From: a virus
Virus record (IMG/VR): IMGVR_UViG_3300033053_000010
Span: 1-57,313 of that record
DNA length: 57,313 nucleotides
Reading direction: 5' to 3' (one strand)
Shown: positions 22,354 through 28,980 of the stretch, one piece after another
Numbering within the stretch: position 1 is the first letter of the stretch
Layout: the number at the start of each line of letters is the position of its first letter
The notes under the pieces: generated by a model
The model's input: the letters and a program-made list of their open reading frames with translations, nothing else
The model's database searches: none
What the model was told of the DNA's origin: nothing
Made by a program: the position numbers and the translations under genes

Positions 22354-23298
22354 TCACATTAAATCCCATATATTTCCGTCAACATTGAAGTCTAACAATA
22401 TAGAAGATCTATGACCATTTACGAAGTCTCTTCTCTCTTCGCTTATAGTTTCGTTAGTATAATCGTTTCTATAACCTTCAACCATCACATCGTATATACC
22501 GAAATCGACATAATTATCCCCAGAAGGATTATCCGGATTATATACCCAACCAACTATCTGTCCTTCTTTTGAGTCTTTAATACCTAACATTTTATAAACA
22601 TCATTTAAGAATAAATATCCCTGAGCCACTAATCTATCATTAGCATGTTGTTGTTGCGCTTTTAGGAACATCAAACTATATTCAGGATCTTTATCCCATC
22701 CGTCACAATTCTCATCAAAGAATCTAGCATAATCACTACATGTGTTTGGATTAGTAACAACGTCTACAGTCTCTTTTTTAGTCTTACCATTTTCGTCAGT
22801 AACTGATATTTTCTCTGCCTTTATACCGTGTCTTAATTCGTAGTCAATTCTTTCACCATATTTATCAACAACGTTCTTTCTGTATCTAGCAAAAGATTCT
22901 GAAACAGTTGTGAAAGCAGCAGCCAATGCAGCATTTCTTCTATTTAATATTCTATTTGATTGTATTAATGCGGCAATTGATATTCCACCAACCACAACGG
23001 CAGGGGCATATAATTTAGCAATATTTAATCCTCTTGAAACATATACTATAGCTAGATCTTTTCTAGCGTTCTCGGATGTATAATCAACCACACTTTCATC
23101 AGCTTCTATTTCACGTATTTTTCCAATTGTCTCCTGGGATTGATCTATAATATCACTTAATTTTAATGTTGCCTTACAAGCCATCACGCTTGCGGTAACC
23201 ACACCGATTATTCCACCAATCATAAATATCTGTGGTGATTTTTTAATAGCTCCGAATTTGAATTTATTTAAACTTTGTATCATTTTTTGTTTATTCAT
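22354..23298 (-). CDS. DUF6353-like membrane protein, copy A
   Basis: A 314-residue protein with two membrane segments in the N-terminal third (about 22-42, IFMIGGIIGVVTASVMACK, and about 92-112, YAPAVVVGGISIAALIQSN). A long helix, RRNAALAAAFTTVSESFARY, precedes a soluble domain with FLNDVYKMLGI, GQIVGWVYNPDNPSGDNYVD and SILLDFNVDGNIWDLM. The products of 24810-25538 and 26766-27485 share the same order, so this is the largest of three paralogues. Family function is unknown; a membrane platform is a fair guess. AAAGATG precedes the ATG. Confidence 0.75.
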   Translation of the reverse strand: MNKQKMIQSLNKFKFGAIKKSPQIFMIGGIIGVVTASVMACKATLKLSDIIDQSQETIGKIREIEADESVVDYTSENARKDLAIVYVSRGLNIAKLYAPAVVVGGISIAALIQSNRILNRRNAALAAAFTTVSESFARYRKNVVDKYGERIDYELRHGIKAEKISVTDENGKTKKETVDVVTNPNTCSDYARFFDENCDGWDKDPEYSLMFLKAQQQHANDRLVAQGYLFLNDVYKMLGIKDSKEGQIVGWVYNPDNPSGDNYVDFGIYDVMVEGYRNDYTNETISEERRDFVNGHRSSILLDFNVDGNIWDLM

Positions 23299-23325
23299 TT
23301 TTCATCTTTCCTTCCTTATTTTAAT

Positions 23326-23526
23326 TTATTTTTTATTTATTGAAAAGGATATTTTCTTATCAAGATTGATATTTAATTCAGCATCGATTGTTAATTCAAA
23401 ACCATCTCCGTTTTCCTCACATTTAACTATAGACCCTACGACTTTACGTTCCTCGTTAAAAAATGGTTTTCCAACATAGTCTTCTGATTTTCCTATTTTT
23501 GCTACTATCGCTTTAAATATCATCAT
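23326..23526 (-). CDS. Hypothetical 66-residue protein
   Basis: A strand-rich soluble protein with YVGKPFFNEERKVVGSIVKC and ELTIDAELNI, likely a small beta-barrel. GGAGGG lies just before two adjacent ATG codons; I use the first at 23526, but the second at 23523 has better spacing. It lies in the DUF6353 copy A operon. Function unknown. Confidence 0.68.
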   Translation of the reverse strand: MMIFKAIVAKIGKSEDYVGKPFFNEERKVVGSIVKCEENGDGFELTIDAELNINLDKKISFSINKK

Positions 23527-23547
23527 TACACCCTCCATTATTTTTAT

Positions 23548-23727
23548 TTATTGTGGTACTTTAATATAACAAGATAGTATTAGGGCCCCACCAAGACCCA
23601 CTAACACCATACCAGTAATAATTCTATTTTCTTTATTTTTTAAGGCTGTTCCTATGTTGATTAAAGAACTTACGGCTTTATCTTTACCCATTTTCAACCC
23701 ATCCTTAACACAACTCAATATATTCAT
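23548..23727 (-). CDS. Small tail-anchored membrane protein
   Basis: A 59-residue protein with a basic helix (VKDGLKMGKDKAVSSLI) followed by a Gly-rich membrane segment (IITGMVLVGLGGALILSCYI) at the C-terminus. AAGGAGC precedes the ATG. It shares the Gly-rich helix plan of many small proteins here. Function unknown. Confidence 0.66.
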   Translation of the reverse strand: MNILSCVKDGLKMGKDKAVSSLINIGTALKNKENRIITGMVLVGLGGALILSCYIKVPQ

Positions 23728-23781
23728 ATCATATGCTCCTTAATATATTTTTCCTAATTAATCACTTTATAACATTAGTTG

Positions 23782-24387
23782 TTATAGGGGTTTTGCTCTA
23801 GGCATCTTTAATAGATATCCGTCTCTCACCCTAACATGAGAAGCTGAACGAACATCAGTCCAACCATATTTATTATCAGTATATTGTCCACTTATACCCA
23901 CAAGATCGTATAAGTCTGCTACAGACGCCATACCATAAACATCGATTAATTCATCTAATCTTGCTATAACTTCTTCGGCCTCAGCTCTTGATTCTAATAT
24001 AACATCGTCGTATGAATAACCAGTTTCCCTTCTCCTACCTCTATCTCTTTCACTTTCTTCACGTTCGTAATATGATCTATATGATATTCTTGATGACGTA
24101 GATGATCTTCTATTACTACCACGTCTAGTTTCACCATTATTCAATAACATGGATATACCATTTGTTATAATATCCTCAATTGTATTTTTAACAGCTGGTA
24201 TTAATACATCTTGTATAACGTAATCTTTTATATCCAACATGTCACCTGTTAAGAAGGAACTAAGGAATCCATTTTTCTTTTTAGATTTAACCGTACCAGT
24301 AACTATCTTTTCTAACTTCTCTTTCTTAACCTCTCCGCCTTTATCTTTATTTTTTGAGAAACGGGAGTTTGATTTATATTCGTCCAT
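23782..24387 (-). CDS. Conserved phage protein, membrane-cluster module
   Basis: A 201-residue protein that begins MDEYKSNSRFSK and contains VTGTVKSKKKNGF, DYVIQDVLIPAVKNTIEDII, a basic Ser/Arg-rich linker (RRGSNRRSSTSSRISYRSYY) and the ending DLYDLVGISGQYTDNKYGW. I recall this architecture from many clostridial phages, usually near DUF6353 and SSB genes; its function is not known. The last domain may be a small DNA- or protein-binding unit. GGATGGTGG precedes the ATG. No membrane segment is clear. Confidence 0.75.
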   Translation of the reverse strand: MDEYKSNSRFSKNKDKGGEVKKEKLEKIVTGTVKSKKKNGFLSSFLTGDMLDIKDYVIQDVLIPAVKNTIEDIITNGISMLLNNGETRRGSNRRSSTSSRISYRSYYEREESERDRGRRRETGYSYDDVILESRAEAEEVIARLDELIDVYGMASVADLYDLVGISGQYTDNKYGWTDVRSASHVRVRDGYLLKMPRAKPL

Positions 24388-24412
24388 ATTCTTCCACCAT
24401 CCTTATTTAATA

Positions 24413-24451
24413 AAAACAAAAAGAGAGAGAACTTGTAATTTGTTCTCAATC
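24413..24451 (-). terminator. Hairpin terminator after the 24462-24749 gene
   Basis: Minus strand GAGAAC-AAATTACAA-GTTCTC followed by TCTCTTTTTGTTTTTA. Confidence 0.85.
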
Positions 24452-24461
24452 TTTATAAATA

Positions 24462-24749
24462 CTATTTTTCTGAATCATTTTCATTATTTTCGAAATCATC
24501 ATAATCTGTGTCTTCATCTGTCTTGTCTACGACTTCAGCTTCTACCTTTGATTCTCTTTTATCTTTAATTTTATAATATAGTCCTTTAGTTCCTTTGTAA
24601 CCCAAGTAACCAATTGTTACTAATCCTGTTGCAAAGATTCCCGCCATACCATATGCTAATAAATTTTCTTTAAAAGTTAATTTTTCAGTAACCACCTCTA
24701 CCGCTTCAGTAACAGTGTCCTCAACATTTAAATTTTGCATTTCTTCCAT
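24462..24749 (-). CDS. Single-pass membrane protein with acidic tail
   Basis: A 95-residue protein: acidic N-terminus, one membrane helix at about 31-52 (LAYGMAGIFATGLVTIGYLGY), a basic patch (KGTKGLYYKIKDKR) and an extremely acidic C-terminal tail (DKTDEDTDYDDFENNEND). AGGAGG precedes the ATG. It is a one-gene unit driven by promoter copy 14. The acidic tail could bind a basic partner. Confidence 0.72.
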   Translation of the reverse strand: MEEMQNLNVEDTVTEAVEVVTEKLTFKENLLAYGMAGIFATGLVTIGYLGYKGTKGLYYKIKDKRESKVEAEVVDKTDEDTDYDDFENNENDSEK

Positions 24750-24781
24750 TTTAAAATTCCTCCTTAAATATAAGTATTTCT

Positions 24782-24806
24782 CATAATAGCGTGTGTATAT
24801 TCTGCG
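24782..24806 (-). promoter_or_regulatory. Phage promoter motif (copy 14)
   Basis: Minus strand CGC, six bases, TACA, four bases, CTATTATG; 33 bases ahead of the ATG at 24749. It begins four bases below the stop of the DUF6353 copy B gene. Confidence 0.72.
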
Positions 24807-24809
24807 TGT

Positions 24810-25538
24810 TTAATAATGTATAGGTACTACTTCATAATCTATTACTAAACATGGTTCACCATTATCAGCGATGGATGAACTATAACTAACCTCTAGATAT
24901 TCCTTATCAATATCCCATCCGAGTTCGCATCCAATTTTTACAACGTTTATACCAAGTTCTATATAGAAATCATTTAGTTGTATTGTCATGTCATTTCTTA
25001 ATCTCTTATTTATCACATTTACCGCACGATCAATTTCCTCAGTACTACCTCTAAAATATCGTCCAGACATACTATCATATATCAGGATATTTCCTTTGGA
25101 GGTAACCATAACTTCCTTATTTCCAATAGGATCTCTTCTTAGTTTCTCAGCAGCCACTTCTCTTCTTATATCATCATATTTTTCTGGATCTACAGAATCC
25201 TTAACCTTTTCCTTAAATATTCGGAACGCTGATTCTGATGCTGTATACGCAGTAGCCACTGCGGCCAACTTATTATTTGTTATGTTTCTTGAAAATACTA
25301 TTTGTGTTATACCAACCCCGGCAAGTAATACGGGCGGTATATATAACGGAGCTATTGCTTTCACCTTTTCCATAGTAGTCTCGTTCTTCTTTTTTTCAGC
25401 TATCTTTAAAGCCTTTGGTGTTTGTTTTATTCCTAATATTCCACCAGCTAATATACAACCGACACCTCCGACTAAAAGTAAATCAGAAGCATTCCTCGAT
25501 ATAAGTTTTTGTGCGTCTTTAAAATATGGTATCATCAT
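24810..25538 (-). CDS. DUF6353-like membrane protein, copy B
   Basis: A 242-residue paralogue of the 22354-23298 product. Membrane segments lie at about 20-38 (LLVGGVGCILAGGILGIK) and 66-83 (APLYIPPVLLAGVGITQIV). The shared helix is NKLAAVATAYTASESAFRIF, and the soluble end has LNDFYIELGINVVKIGCELGW and SSIADNGEPCLVIDYEVVPI. It is shorter than copy A by about 70 residues. AAGGAGG gives the start. It is followed directly by promoter copy 14, with no hairpin between. Confidence 0.74.
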   Translation of the reverse strand: MMIPYFKDAQKLISRNASDLLLVGGVGCILAGGILGIKQTPKALKIAEKKKNETTMEKVKAIAPLYIPPVLLAGVGITQIVFSRNITNNKLAAVATAYTASESAFRIFKEKVKDSVDPEKYDDIRREVAAEKLRRDPIGNKEVMVTSKGNILIYDSMSGRYFRGSTEEIDRAVNVINKRLRNDMTIQLNDFYIELGINVVKIGCELGWDIDKEYLEVSYSSSIADNGEPCLVIDYEVVPIHY

Positions 25539-25560
25539 TTTTCCTCCTTAATAATCAAAA

Positions 25561-25591
25561 CAAATAGTAAGAGTCTTTGTTAAGACCCCAC
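25561..25591 (-). terminator. Hairpin terminator after the 25591-25737 gene
   Basis: Minus strand GGGTCTTAACAAAGACTC followed by TTACTATTTGTTTT. Confidence 0.72.
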
Positions 25592-25737
25592 TATTTTTTA
25601 TTGAGATGTTTACTAACTTCCTTTGCAATTTTAATGTCCAGTTTCTTATCGTCTAATATTCCTGTTGCTATTTGTAATCCTATTCCGATCACGCTTAACG
25701 CTATTCCTGTCATTTTGATAACTTTTTCTGTACCCAT
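25591..25737 (-). CDS. 48-residue membrane peptide
   Basis: It begins MGTEKVIKMTGIALSVIGIG, has one membrane helix over about residues 5-25, and ends in a basic helix (DDKKLDIKIAKEVSKHLNKK). AGGAGTGG precedes the ATG. It is a one-gene unit with promoter copy 15 and a terminator. Unknown function. Confidence 0.68.
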   Translation of the reverse strand: MGTEKVIKMTGIALSVIGIGLQIATGILDDKKLDIKIAKEVSKHLNKK

Positions 25738-25769
25738 ATTATCCACTCCTAAAATTAATATTTATTTCT

Positions 25770-25794
25770 CATAATACACTATGTTTTTGTTGCG
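25770..25794 (-). promoter_or_regulatory. Phage promoter motif (copy 15)
   Basis: Minus strand CGC, six bases, AACA, four bases, GTATTATG; 33 bases ahead of the ATG at 25737. Confidence 0.68.
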
Positions 25795-25800
25795 TGAGGT

Positions 25801-25829
25801 ACAACAAAAAGAAAGAGCCTAAGCTCTAC
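25801..25829 (-). terminator. Hairpin terminator after the 25826-25990 gene
   Basis: Minus strand AGAGCTTAGGCTCT followed by TTCTTTTTGTTG; the stop codon lies at the stem base. Confidence 0.82.
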
Positions 25830-25990
25830 TTTTTTAAGATTTCCAATAATTTAATTTTTCTATCTATCATTTTTTCATATATTGGTATTTGATCCATCAA
25901 TTTGTAAGTCATAGCAGACTCGAGTTCTTTCTCGTTCTTTTTTATTTCTCTTACTAATCTTGATATTTCAGTTTCCATATTATTACACAT
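25826..25990 (-). CDS. 54-residue coiled-coil peptide
   Basis: A fully helical, charged protein (starts MCNNMETEISRLVREIKKNE) with a heptad pattern through most of its length. The GAGGTA site precedes the ATG at 25990. It is a one-gene unit with promoter copy 16 and a tight hairpin terminator. Unknown function. Confidence 0.66.
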   Translation of the reverse strand: MCNNMETEISRLVREIKKNEKELESAMTYKLMDQIPIYEKMIDRKIKLLEILKK

Positions 25991-26022
25991 AATAAATACC
26001 TCACTTTAATTATTATTTTTCT

Positions 26023-26047
26023 CATAATAGCCCTTGTAATCCTTGCG
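26023..26047 (-). promoter_or_regulatory. Phage promoter motif (copy 16)
   Basis: Minus strand CGC, six bases, TACA, four bases, CTATTATG; 33 bases ahead of the ATG at 25990. Confidence 0.72.
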
Positions 26048-26054
26048 CAAAGAT

Positions 26055-26084
26055 TAAAAGAAAAAGAAAGAGCCGAAGCTCGAT
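26055..26084 (-). terminator. Hairpin terminator after the 26098-26292 gene
   Basis: Minus strand GAGCTTCGGCTC (TTCG tetraloop-like) followed by TTTCTTTTTCTTTT. Confidence 0.85.
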
Positions 26085-26097
26085 CTTTTCTGAATAA

Positions 26098-26292
26098 CTA
26101 TTTAGTTGGTATAAATGCTTGAATAACTTTGGCTGCTTCTTTTAGTATTGCGTTAGCTACCGTATTGTGTGAAACCTTAACATATTTACCTCCTTCAGCT
26201 ACTGCTGCAAAGACGTACTCAATTTTGTTTTCATTACAATAAGTATCTACCTTTCCTACTAATTCGTTTAAACCATTCATTTTTTCTTCCAT
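26098..26292 (-). CDS. Hypothetical 64-residue soluble protein
   Basis: It has an alpha/beta pattern: helix LNELVGKVDTYCNENKIEY, strand VFAAVAEGGKYVKVS, then a helix with AILKEAAKVIQAFIPTK. This looks like a compact folded domain without membrane segments; no family is recognised. GGAGG lies eight bases ahead of ATG 26292, the third possible start in the frame. It is a one-gene unit with promoter copy 17. Confidence 0.68.
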   Translation of the reverse strand: MEEKMNGLNELVGKVDTYCNENKIEYVFAAVAEGGKYVKVSHNTVANAILKEAAKVIQAFIPTK

Positions 26293-26323
26293 TTTCATTA
26301 CCTCCAAAAATTTAATTATTTCT

Positions 26324-26348
26324 CATAATAGCACGTGTAAATTGTGCG
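26324..26348 (-). promoter_or_regulatory. Phage promoter motif (copy 17)
   Basis: Minus strand CGC, six bases, TACA, four bases, CTATTATG; 32 bases ahead of the ATG at 26292. Confidence 0.72.
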
Positions 26349-26349
26349 T

Positions 26350-26376
26350 GAAAAAAGAAAGAGCCTAAGCTCTACT
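26350..26376 (-). terminator. Hairpin terminator after the 26379-26471 gene
   Basis: Minus strand AGAGCTTAGGCTCT followed by TTCTTTTTT, the same stem as at 25801. Confidence 0.82.
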
Positions 26377-26378
26377 TT

Positions 26379-26471
26379 TTAAAGACATTTCTTTACGACG
26401 TTTAAATATGATACTGTTATAACTCCAATAGTTACAATAAACACTATTTTAACTACATTATTATTACCCAT
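26379..26471 (-). CDS. 30-residue membrane peptide
   Basis: It starts MGNNNVVKIVFIVTIGVITV and is a single membrane helix ending VVKKCL. GGGGTG lies ahead of the ATG. Despite its size it has its own promoter copy (18) and terminator, which argues that the peptide is really made. Confidence 0.62.
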   Translation of the reverse strand: MGNNNVVKIVFIVTIGVITVSYLNVVKKCL

Positions 26472-26502
26472 TATAAATCACCCCATAAATTAATATATTT
26501 CT

Positions 26503-26527
26503 CATAATAGTACATGTAAATTACGCG
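26503..26527 (-). promoter_or_regulatory. Phage promoter motif (copy 18)
   Basis: Minus strand CGC, six bases, TACA, four bases, CTATTATG; 32 bases ahead of the ATG at 26471. Confidence 0.72.
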
Positions 26528-26530
26528 AAC

Positions 26531-26557
26531 AAAGGGGAAGAGTCTTTGTTGGACTTA
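26531..26557 (-). terminator. Hairpin terminator after the 26555-26707 gene
   Basis: Minus strand AAGTCCAACAAAGACTCTT followed by CCCCTTTG. The T-run is poor, so termination may be partial. Confidence 0.55.
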
Positions 26558-26707
26558 TCGTCCAGCATTAACCCTTTCCACAAATTGCTTAAATCTATCA
26601 CTTGCCTTGTTCATATCAACAGTTATTACCTTAATCTCTATTGGTTTATTTTCTTTCTTTTCCTCTTTCTTGAATAATCCACCTATAGTCTTTAAAATAT
26701 TTTCCAT
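26555..26707 (-). CDS. 50-residue basic peptide
   Basis: It starts MENILKTIGGLFKKEEKKEN: an amphipathic first helix that could lie on the membrane, a lysine-rich stretch, then a strand (IEIKVITVDM) and a helix. AGGAGTG precedes the ATG. It is a one-gene unit with promoter copy 19. Function unknown. Confidence 0.64.
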   Translation of the reverse strand: MENILKTIGGLFKKEEKKENKPIEIKVITVDMNKASDRFKQFVERVNAGR

Positions 26708-26737
26708 TTCAAATCACTCCTATTATAATATATTTCT

Positions 26738-26762
26738 CATAATAGTAGTTGTATAATATGCG
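26738..26762 (-). promoter_or_regulatory. Phage promoter motif (copy 19)
   Basis: Minus strand CGC, six bases, TACA, four bases, CTATTATG; 31 bases ahead of the ATG at 26707. It abuts the stop of DUF6353 copy C. Confidence 0.72.
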
Positions 26763-26765
26763 TAC

Positions 26766-27485
26766 TTAGAACATATCGTAATTCACTCTCGGTTGGTTTG
26801 AATAATTCAAATAATAATACTCACAACCAGCATCGTCTTCCATTTTTCTATGTTCGAAATCAACCCACGGGTTAGTCGTTGTAGACGCATATCCTTCACA
26901 TACAGACCAACCCAGAATTTCCCCAGCCTCTGTTTGTGGTATACCTAATAATCTATAGAATTCATTAAGAGACGCATGACCAACTATTGATAATTGTTTA
27001 TTGAATAGATATTCAGCTTTAAGTACGTTTTCTATTGTGCTTGAGAAAAACTTAGAAGTATATTCTTCGTAGAATATCTTCTCACCCGTCCTTTCAAGGT
27101 AAAGATCTTTAGGTACCTTATTTTTAACAGTTTCCTTCATTATTTCTTCTTTGGTTTGTTGATTACAAGTATGATCTATATTCTCCCTCAAAGATTTATA
27201 GTTGTCTTGTACGGACGTTAGGGTGTTTAACAACGCTATTTTTTCATTCATGGTTACTTTATCAGAATATATAATACATAACATTGTACTTGTCATTATC
27301 ATACCCGATGGAATATAACACTTCCAAGTTCTTTTTATTTTCTCTCTTAGTGTCATATCGTCATCTATTAATTTACAAGCTTTATGCGTATCCTTTATTG
27401 CTGAATACATAGTCAACCCAACACCAACTACGGAAGCAAAGTTTAATATAAATTGTTTATCCTTTCTTATTATGTTTTTTATCAT
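26766..27485 (-). CDS. DUF6353-like membrane protein, copy C
   Basis: A 239-residue paralogue of the products at 22354-23298 and 24810-25538. It has hydrophobic segments at about 12-28 (FILNFASVVGVGLTMYSAI) and 53-69 (CYIPSGMIMTSTMLCIIY), then the common soluble end with SLNEFYRLLGIPQTEAGEIL, GWSVCEGYASTTTNPWVDFE and LNYSNQPRVNYDMF. Aspects closest to copy A are the L-G-I...G-x-I-x-G-W motif and the aspartate-ended segment. GGAGGG gives the start. Confidence 0.74.
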   Translation of the reverse strand: MIKNIIRKDKQFILNFASVVGVGLTMYSAIKDTHKACKLIDDDMTLREKIKRTWKCYIPSGMIMTSTMLCIIYSDKVTMNEKIALLNTLTSVQDNYKSLRENIDHTCNQQTKEEIMKETVKNKVPKDLYLERTGEKIFYEEYTSKFFSSTIENVLKAEYLFNKQLSIVGHASLNEFYRLLGIPQTEAGEILGWSVCEGYASTTTNPWVDFEHRKMEDDAGCEYYYLNYSNQPRVNYDMF

Positions 27486-27507
27486 GTTTATCCCTCCTGA
27501 TTATTTA

Positions 27508-27532
27508 TAAAAAGAAGAGCCTAAGCTCTAAT
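27508..27532 (-). terminator. Hairpin terminator after the 27528-27719 gene
   Basis: Minus strand AGAGCTTAGGCTCT followed by TCTTTTTATAAA. Transcription of DUF6353 copy C downstream then needs read-through, as no phage promoter copy lies between. Confidence 0.75.
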
Positions 27533-27719
27533 TTTCTTTGTTGAGAAGTTCTCCTAATTCGTTTCTTAATGCTTTTATAATAGGACTCAACTCTTCTGTT
27601 TTGCTGATACGTCCTTCTACGAATTTTAATTTACCGTAAGCATATACCCCGTAAATAGCCGTTCCTATAAGTCCTACACCACCAACAACAATCGCTAATT
27701 TTTCCTTATCATTAAACAT
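27528..27719 (-). CDS. Small membrane protein
   Basis: A 63-residue protein with an N-terminal Gly-rich membrane helix at about 8-28 (LAIVVGGVGLIGTAIYGVYA) and a charged helix (GRISKTEELSPIIKALRNEL). AGGAGTG lies ahead of the ATG at 27719. It is driven by promoter copy 20. Function unknown. Confidence 0.7.
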   Translation of the reverse strand: MFNDKEKLAIVVGGVGLIGTAIYGVYAYGKLKFVEGRISKTEELSPIIKALRNELGELLNKEN

Positions 27720-27734
27720 ATTAATCACTCCTAA

Positions 27735-27962
27735 TTATTTATTTCTCATAATAGTAGTTGTATAAGATGCGCGTTGATCTTTTATAGGTTTACCAGTTAA
27801 TGTTATTTTAGACGATTGCAAAAGACCATATTGTTTTTTAAATTGACTACTCAAATTACTAATAGCTTTTTTTTCAGAAATAGCATACGTCTCACCTCGC
27901 CATTTTGAAGTCATTAATCGACTAATACCCATAACAGGACCTTCGTAAATATAATGATCCAT
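27735..27962 (-). CDS. Hypothetical protein whose 3' end overlaps the next promoter
   Basis: A 75-residue basic soluble protein (starts MDHYIYEGPVMGISRLMTSK) with SNLSSQFKKQYGLLQSSKIT and a strand-forming end. Its last codons run through promoter copy 20, so its C-terminal TTTIMRNK is encoded by the promoter's -10 region. Such overlap suggests the true end may once have been earlier. GGGGGATG gives the start. I recall similar proteins in other Firmicutes phages but know no function. Confidence 0.68.
   Translation of the reverse strand: MDHYIYEGPVMGISRLMTSKWRGETYAISEKKAISNLSSQFKKQYGLLQSSKITLTGKPIKDQRASYTTTIMRNK
27747..27771 (-). promoter_or_regulatory. Phage promoter motif inside a coding end (copy 20)
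   Basis: Minus strand CGC, six bases, TACA, four bases, CTATTATG; 28 bases ahead of the ATG at 27719. It lies within the last 13 codons of the upstream gene. Confidence 0.7.
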
Positions 27963-27985
27963 TTATTCATCCCCCATAAAATATA

Positions 27986-28168
27986 TTATTTGCGTTTTCT
28001 TTTAGATATCAACGTTTCTGCTAATTTCATTTGTCCTTCGCGATCTCTATCAGCATATATATCACCTAACCAACTTCTTGTTATTGGTCTATTTGCCCAA
28101 GGTTTAAGAACGTTTGCCCTCTGTCTCAATTCTTGTTGTTTTTGTATGTGTCTATCTCCTCTTCCCAT
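27986..28168 (-). CDS. Small very basic protein
   Basis: A 60-residue Arg/Lys-rich helical protein (starts MGRGDRHIQKQQELRQRANV) with WANRPITRSWLGDIYADRDR in the middle and an SKRKRK end. It could bind nucleic acid. AGGAGG precedes the ATG. It lies between the 3D-domain protein and the 75-residue gene, with spacing that fits one transcript. Family unknown. Confidence 0.7.
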   Translation of the reverse strand: MGRGDRHIQKQQELRQRANVLKPWANRPITRSWLGDIYADRDREGQMKLAETLISKRKRK

Positions 28169-28188
28169 TATAATTACCTCCTAAATTA

Positions 28189-28737
28189 TTATTTAATTAT
28201 GTAACCTTTAACTTTTACTACACCCATTGAATTGACTCGTCTCTTATATTGATAGTCGCTCTCCCCCTTTCTTCTAGATATGAAAACGTCAAGTCGATGT
28301 CTAGTATTAAAATTATTTCCACCTCTATCGGCCACTACCAATTCACCATATTCGTTTGTAATTATCTTAGTTCCTTGTCGTAACACATTGTTGGCTACCA
28401 TTCCAGATCTTAGTTTACTACCACTACAAGTAATTGGACCATACCCATTTTCTTCATCAAGACTCGTGTAAAAAGTTAATACGAATGTTTCTTCCTGTAT
28501 ACTTCCACCCCTTGATATGTCTCTTTTTTTAACATCTCTCGATTCTTCCATTTTGACTTGTTTAACCAATAGTTGTTGGAGTGCAAAATTTCTCACTTTT
28601 AAATCTCTATCAAATTCTTGACTAATAAACGATAGATATTTTTTTCTTACCTCTTTCCTATGATTGACATTGTTCACTAAATTAATGGATATTAACAATA
28701 CAATTGTAAGTTTGATTAATGCTATTTTTTGTAACAT
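28189..28737 (-). CDS. 3D-domain (RlpA/MltA-like barrel) cell-wall protein, membrane-anchored
   Basis: A 182-residue protein. Residues 5-22 (IALIKLTIVLLISINLVN) form an uncleaved or signal-like membrane anchor, then a basic helical stalk. About 85-182 match the 3D domain, named for three aspartates, found in YabE/YocH-type wall proteins: TFYTSLDEENGYGPITCSG, GTKIITNEYGELVVADRGG and RHRLDVFISRR. Related barrels cut glycan strands as lytic transglycosylases. It could loosen the wall for lysis or entry, yet it lies away from the lysis genes. AAAGGTTG precedes the ATG. Confidence 0.8.
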   Translation of the reverse strand: MLQKIALIKLTIVLLISINLVNNVNHRKEVRKKYLSFISQEFDRDLKVRNFALQQLLVKQVKMEESRDVKKRDISRGGSIQEETFVLTFYTSLDEENGYGPITCSGSKLRSGMVANNVLRQGTKIITNEYGELVVADRGGNNFNTRHRLDVFISRRKGESDYQYKRRVNSMGVVKVKGYIIK

Positions 28738-28767
28738 GTTTACACAACCTTTCTTAATCGTTTGTAG

Positions 28768-28813
28768 AAAATAAAAAGAAATAGAGTTGTAGGGAGAGAC
28801 GAACTCCTACAAC
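28768..28813 (-). terminator. Hairpin terminator after the 28.8 kb micro-transcript
   Basis: Minus strand GTTGTAGG and CCTACAAC form an eight-pair stem, extended by AG/CT, followed by TCTATTTCTTTTTATTTT. Confidence 0.82.
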
Positions 28814-28869
28814 GGCGAGAGGGTTTTCACCTCCAACATTCGCTTCACACCGTGTCTATTTCTGATCAT
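28807..28869 (-). CDS. Twenty-residue basic micro-peptide or small RNA
   Basis: Promoter copy 21 and a strong terminator bracket about 115 bases with only one translatable frame: GCAGGAGGG, then ATG at 28867-28869, 20 codons of basic and hydrophobic residues (MIRNRHGVKRM at the start), then TAG within the terminator stem. The leader holds a perfect tRNA T-arm-like hairpin (28893-28909). It may encode a peptide or act as RNA; the strong ribosome site favours translation. Confidence 0.5.
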   Translation of the reverse strand: MIRNRHGVKRMLEVKTLSPL

Positions 28870-28892
28870 AGATAGTCCCTCCTGCTTTTTCA

Positions 28893-28909
28893 ATGGGGAT
28901 CGAACCCAT
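28893..28909 (-). other. tRNA T-arm-like hairpin in a transcript leader
   Basis: Minus strand ATGGG-TTCGATC-CCCAT: a five-pair stem and seven-base loop of T-arm type, lying just after the -10 element of promoter copy 21. There is no room for the rest of a tRNA upstream. It may be a tRNA remnant or a folded 5' end. Confidence 0.5.
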
Positions 28910-28920
28910 CATCTATTTCT

Positions 28921-28945
28921 CATAATAGCACGTGTAAATTACGCG
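28921..28945 (-). promoter_or_regulatory. Phage promoter motif (copy 21)
   Basis: Minus strand CGC, six bases, TACA, four bases, CTATTATG. It drives the 28.8 kb micro-transcript. Confidence 0.72.
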
Positions 28946-28948
28946 TGG

Positions 28949-28980
28949 GAAAAGAAGAGAGAAGGATCTATTTGATCTTC
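28949..28980 (-). terminator. Hairpin terminator after the 28968-29207 gene
   Basis: Minus strand GAAGATC-AAATA-GATCCTTC followed by TCTCTTCTTTTCC. The stem includes the last codons. Confidence 0.75.

Noticed and set aside
28893-28909. A tRNA at 28.9 kb
   Set aside because: Only the T-arm is present and the promoter occupies the place of the remaining arms.
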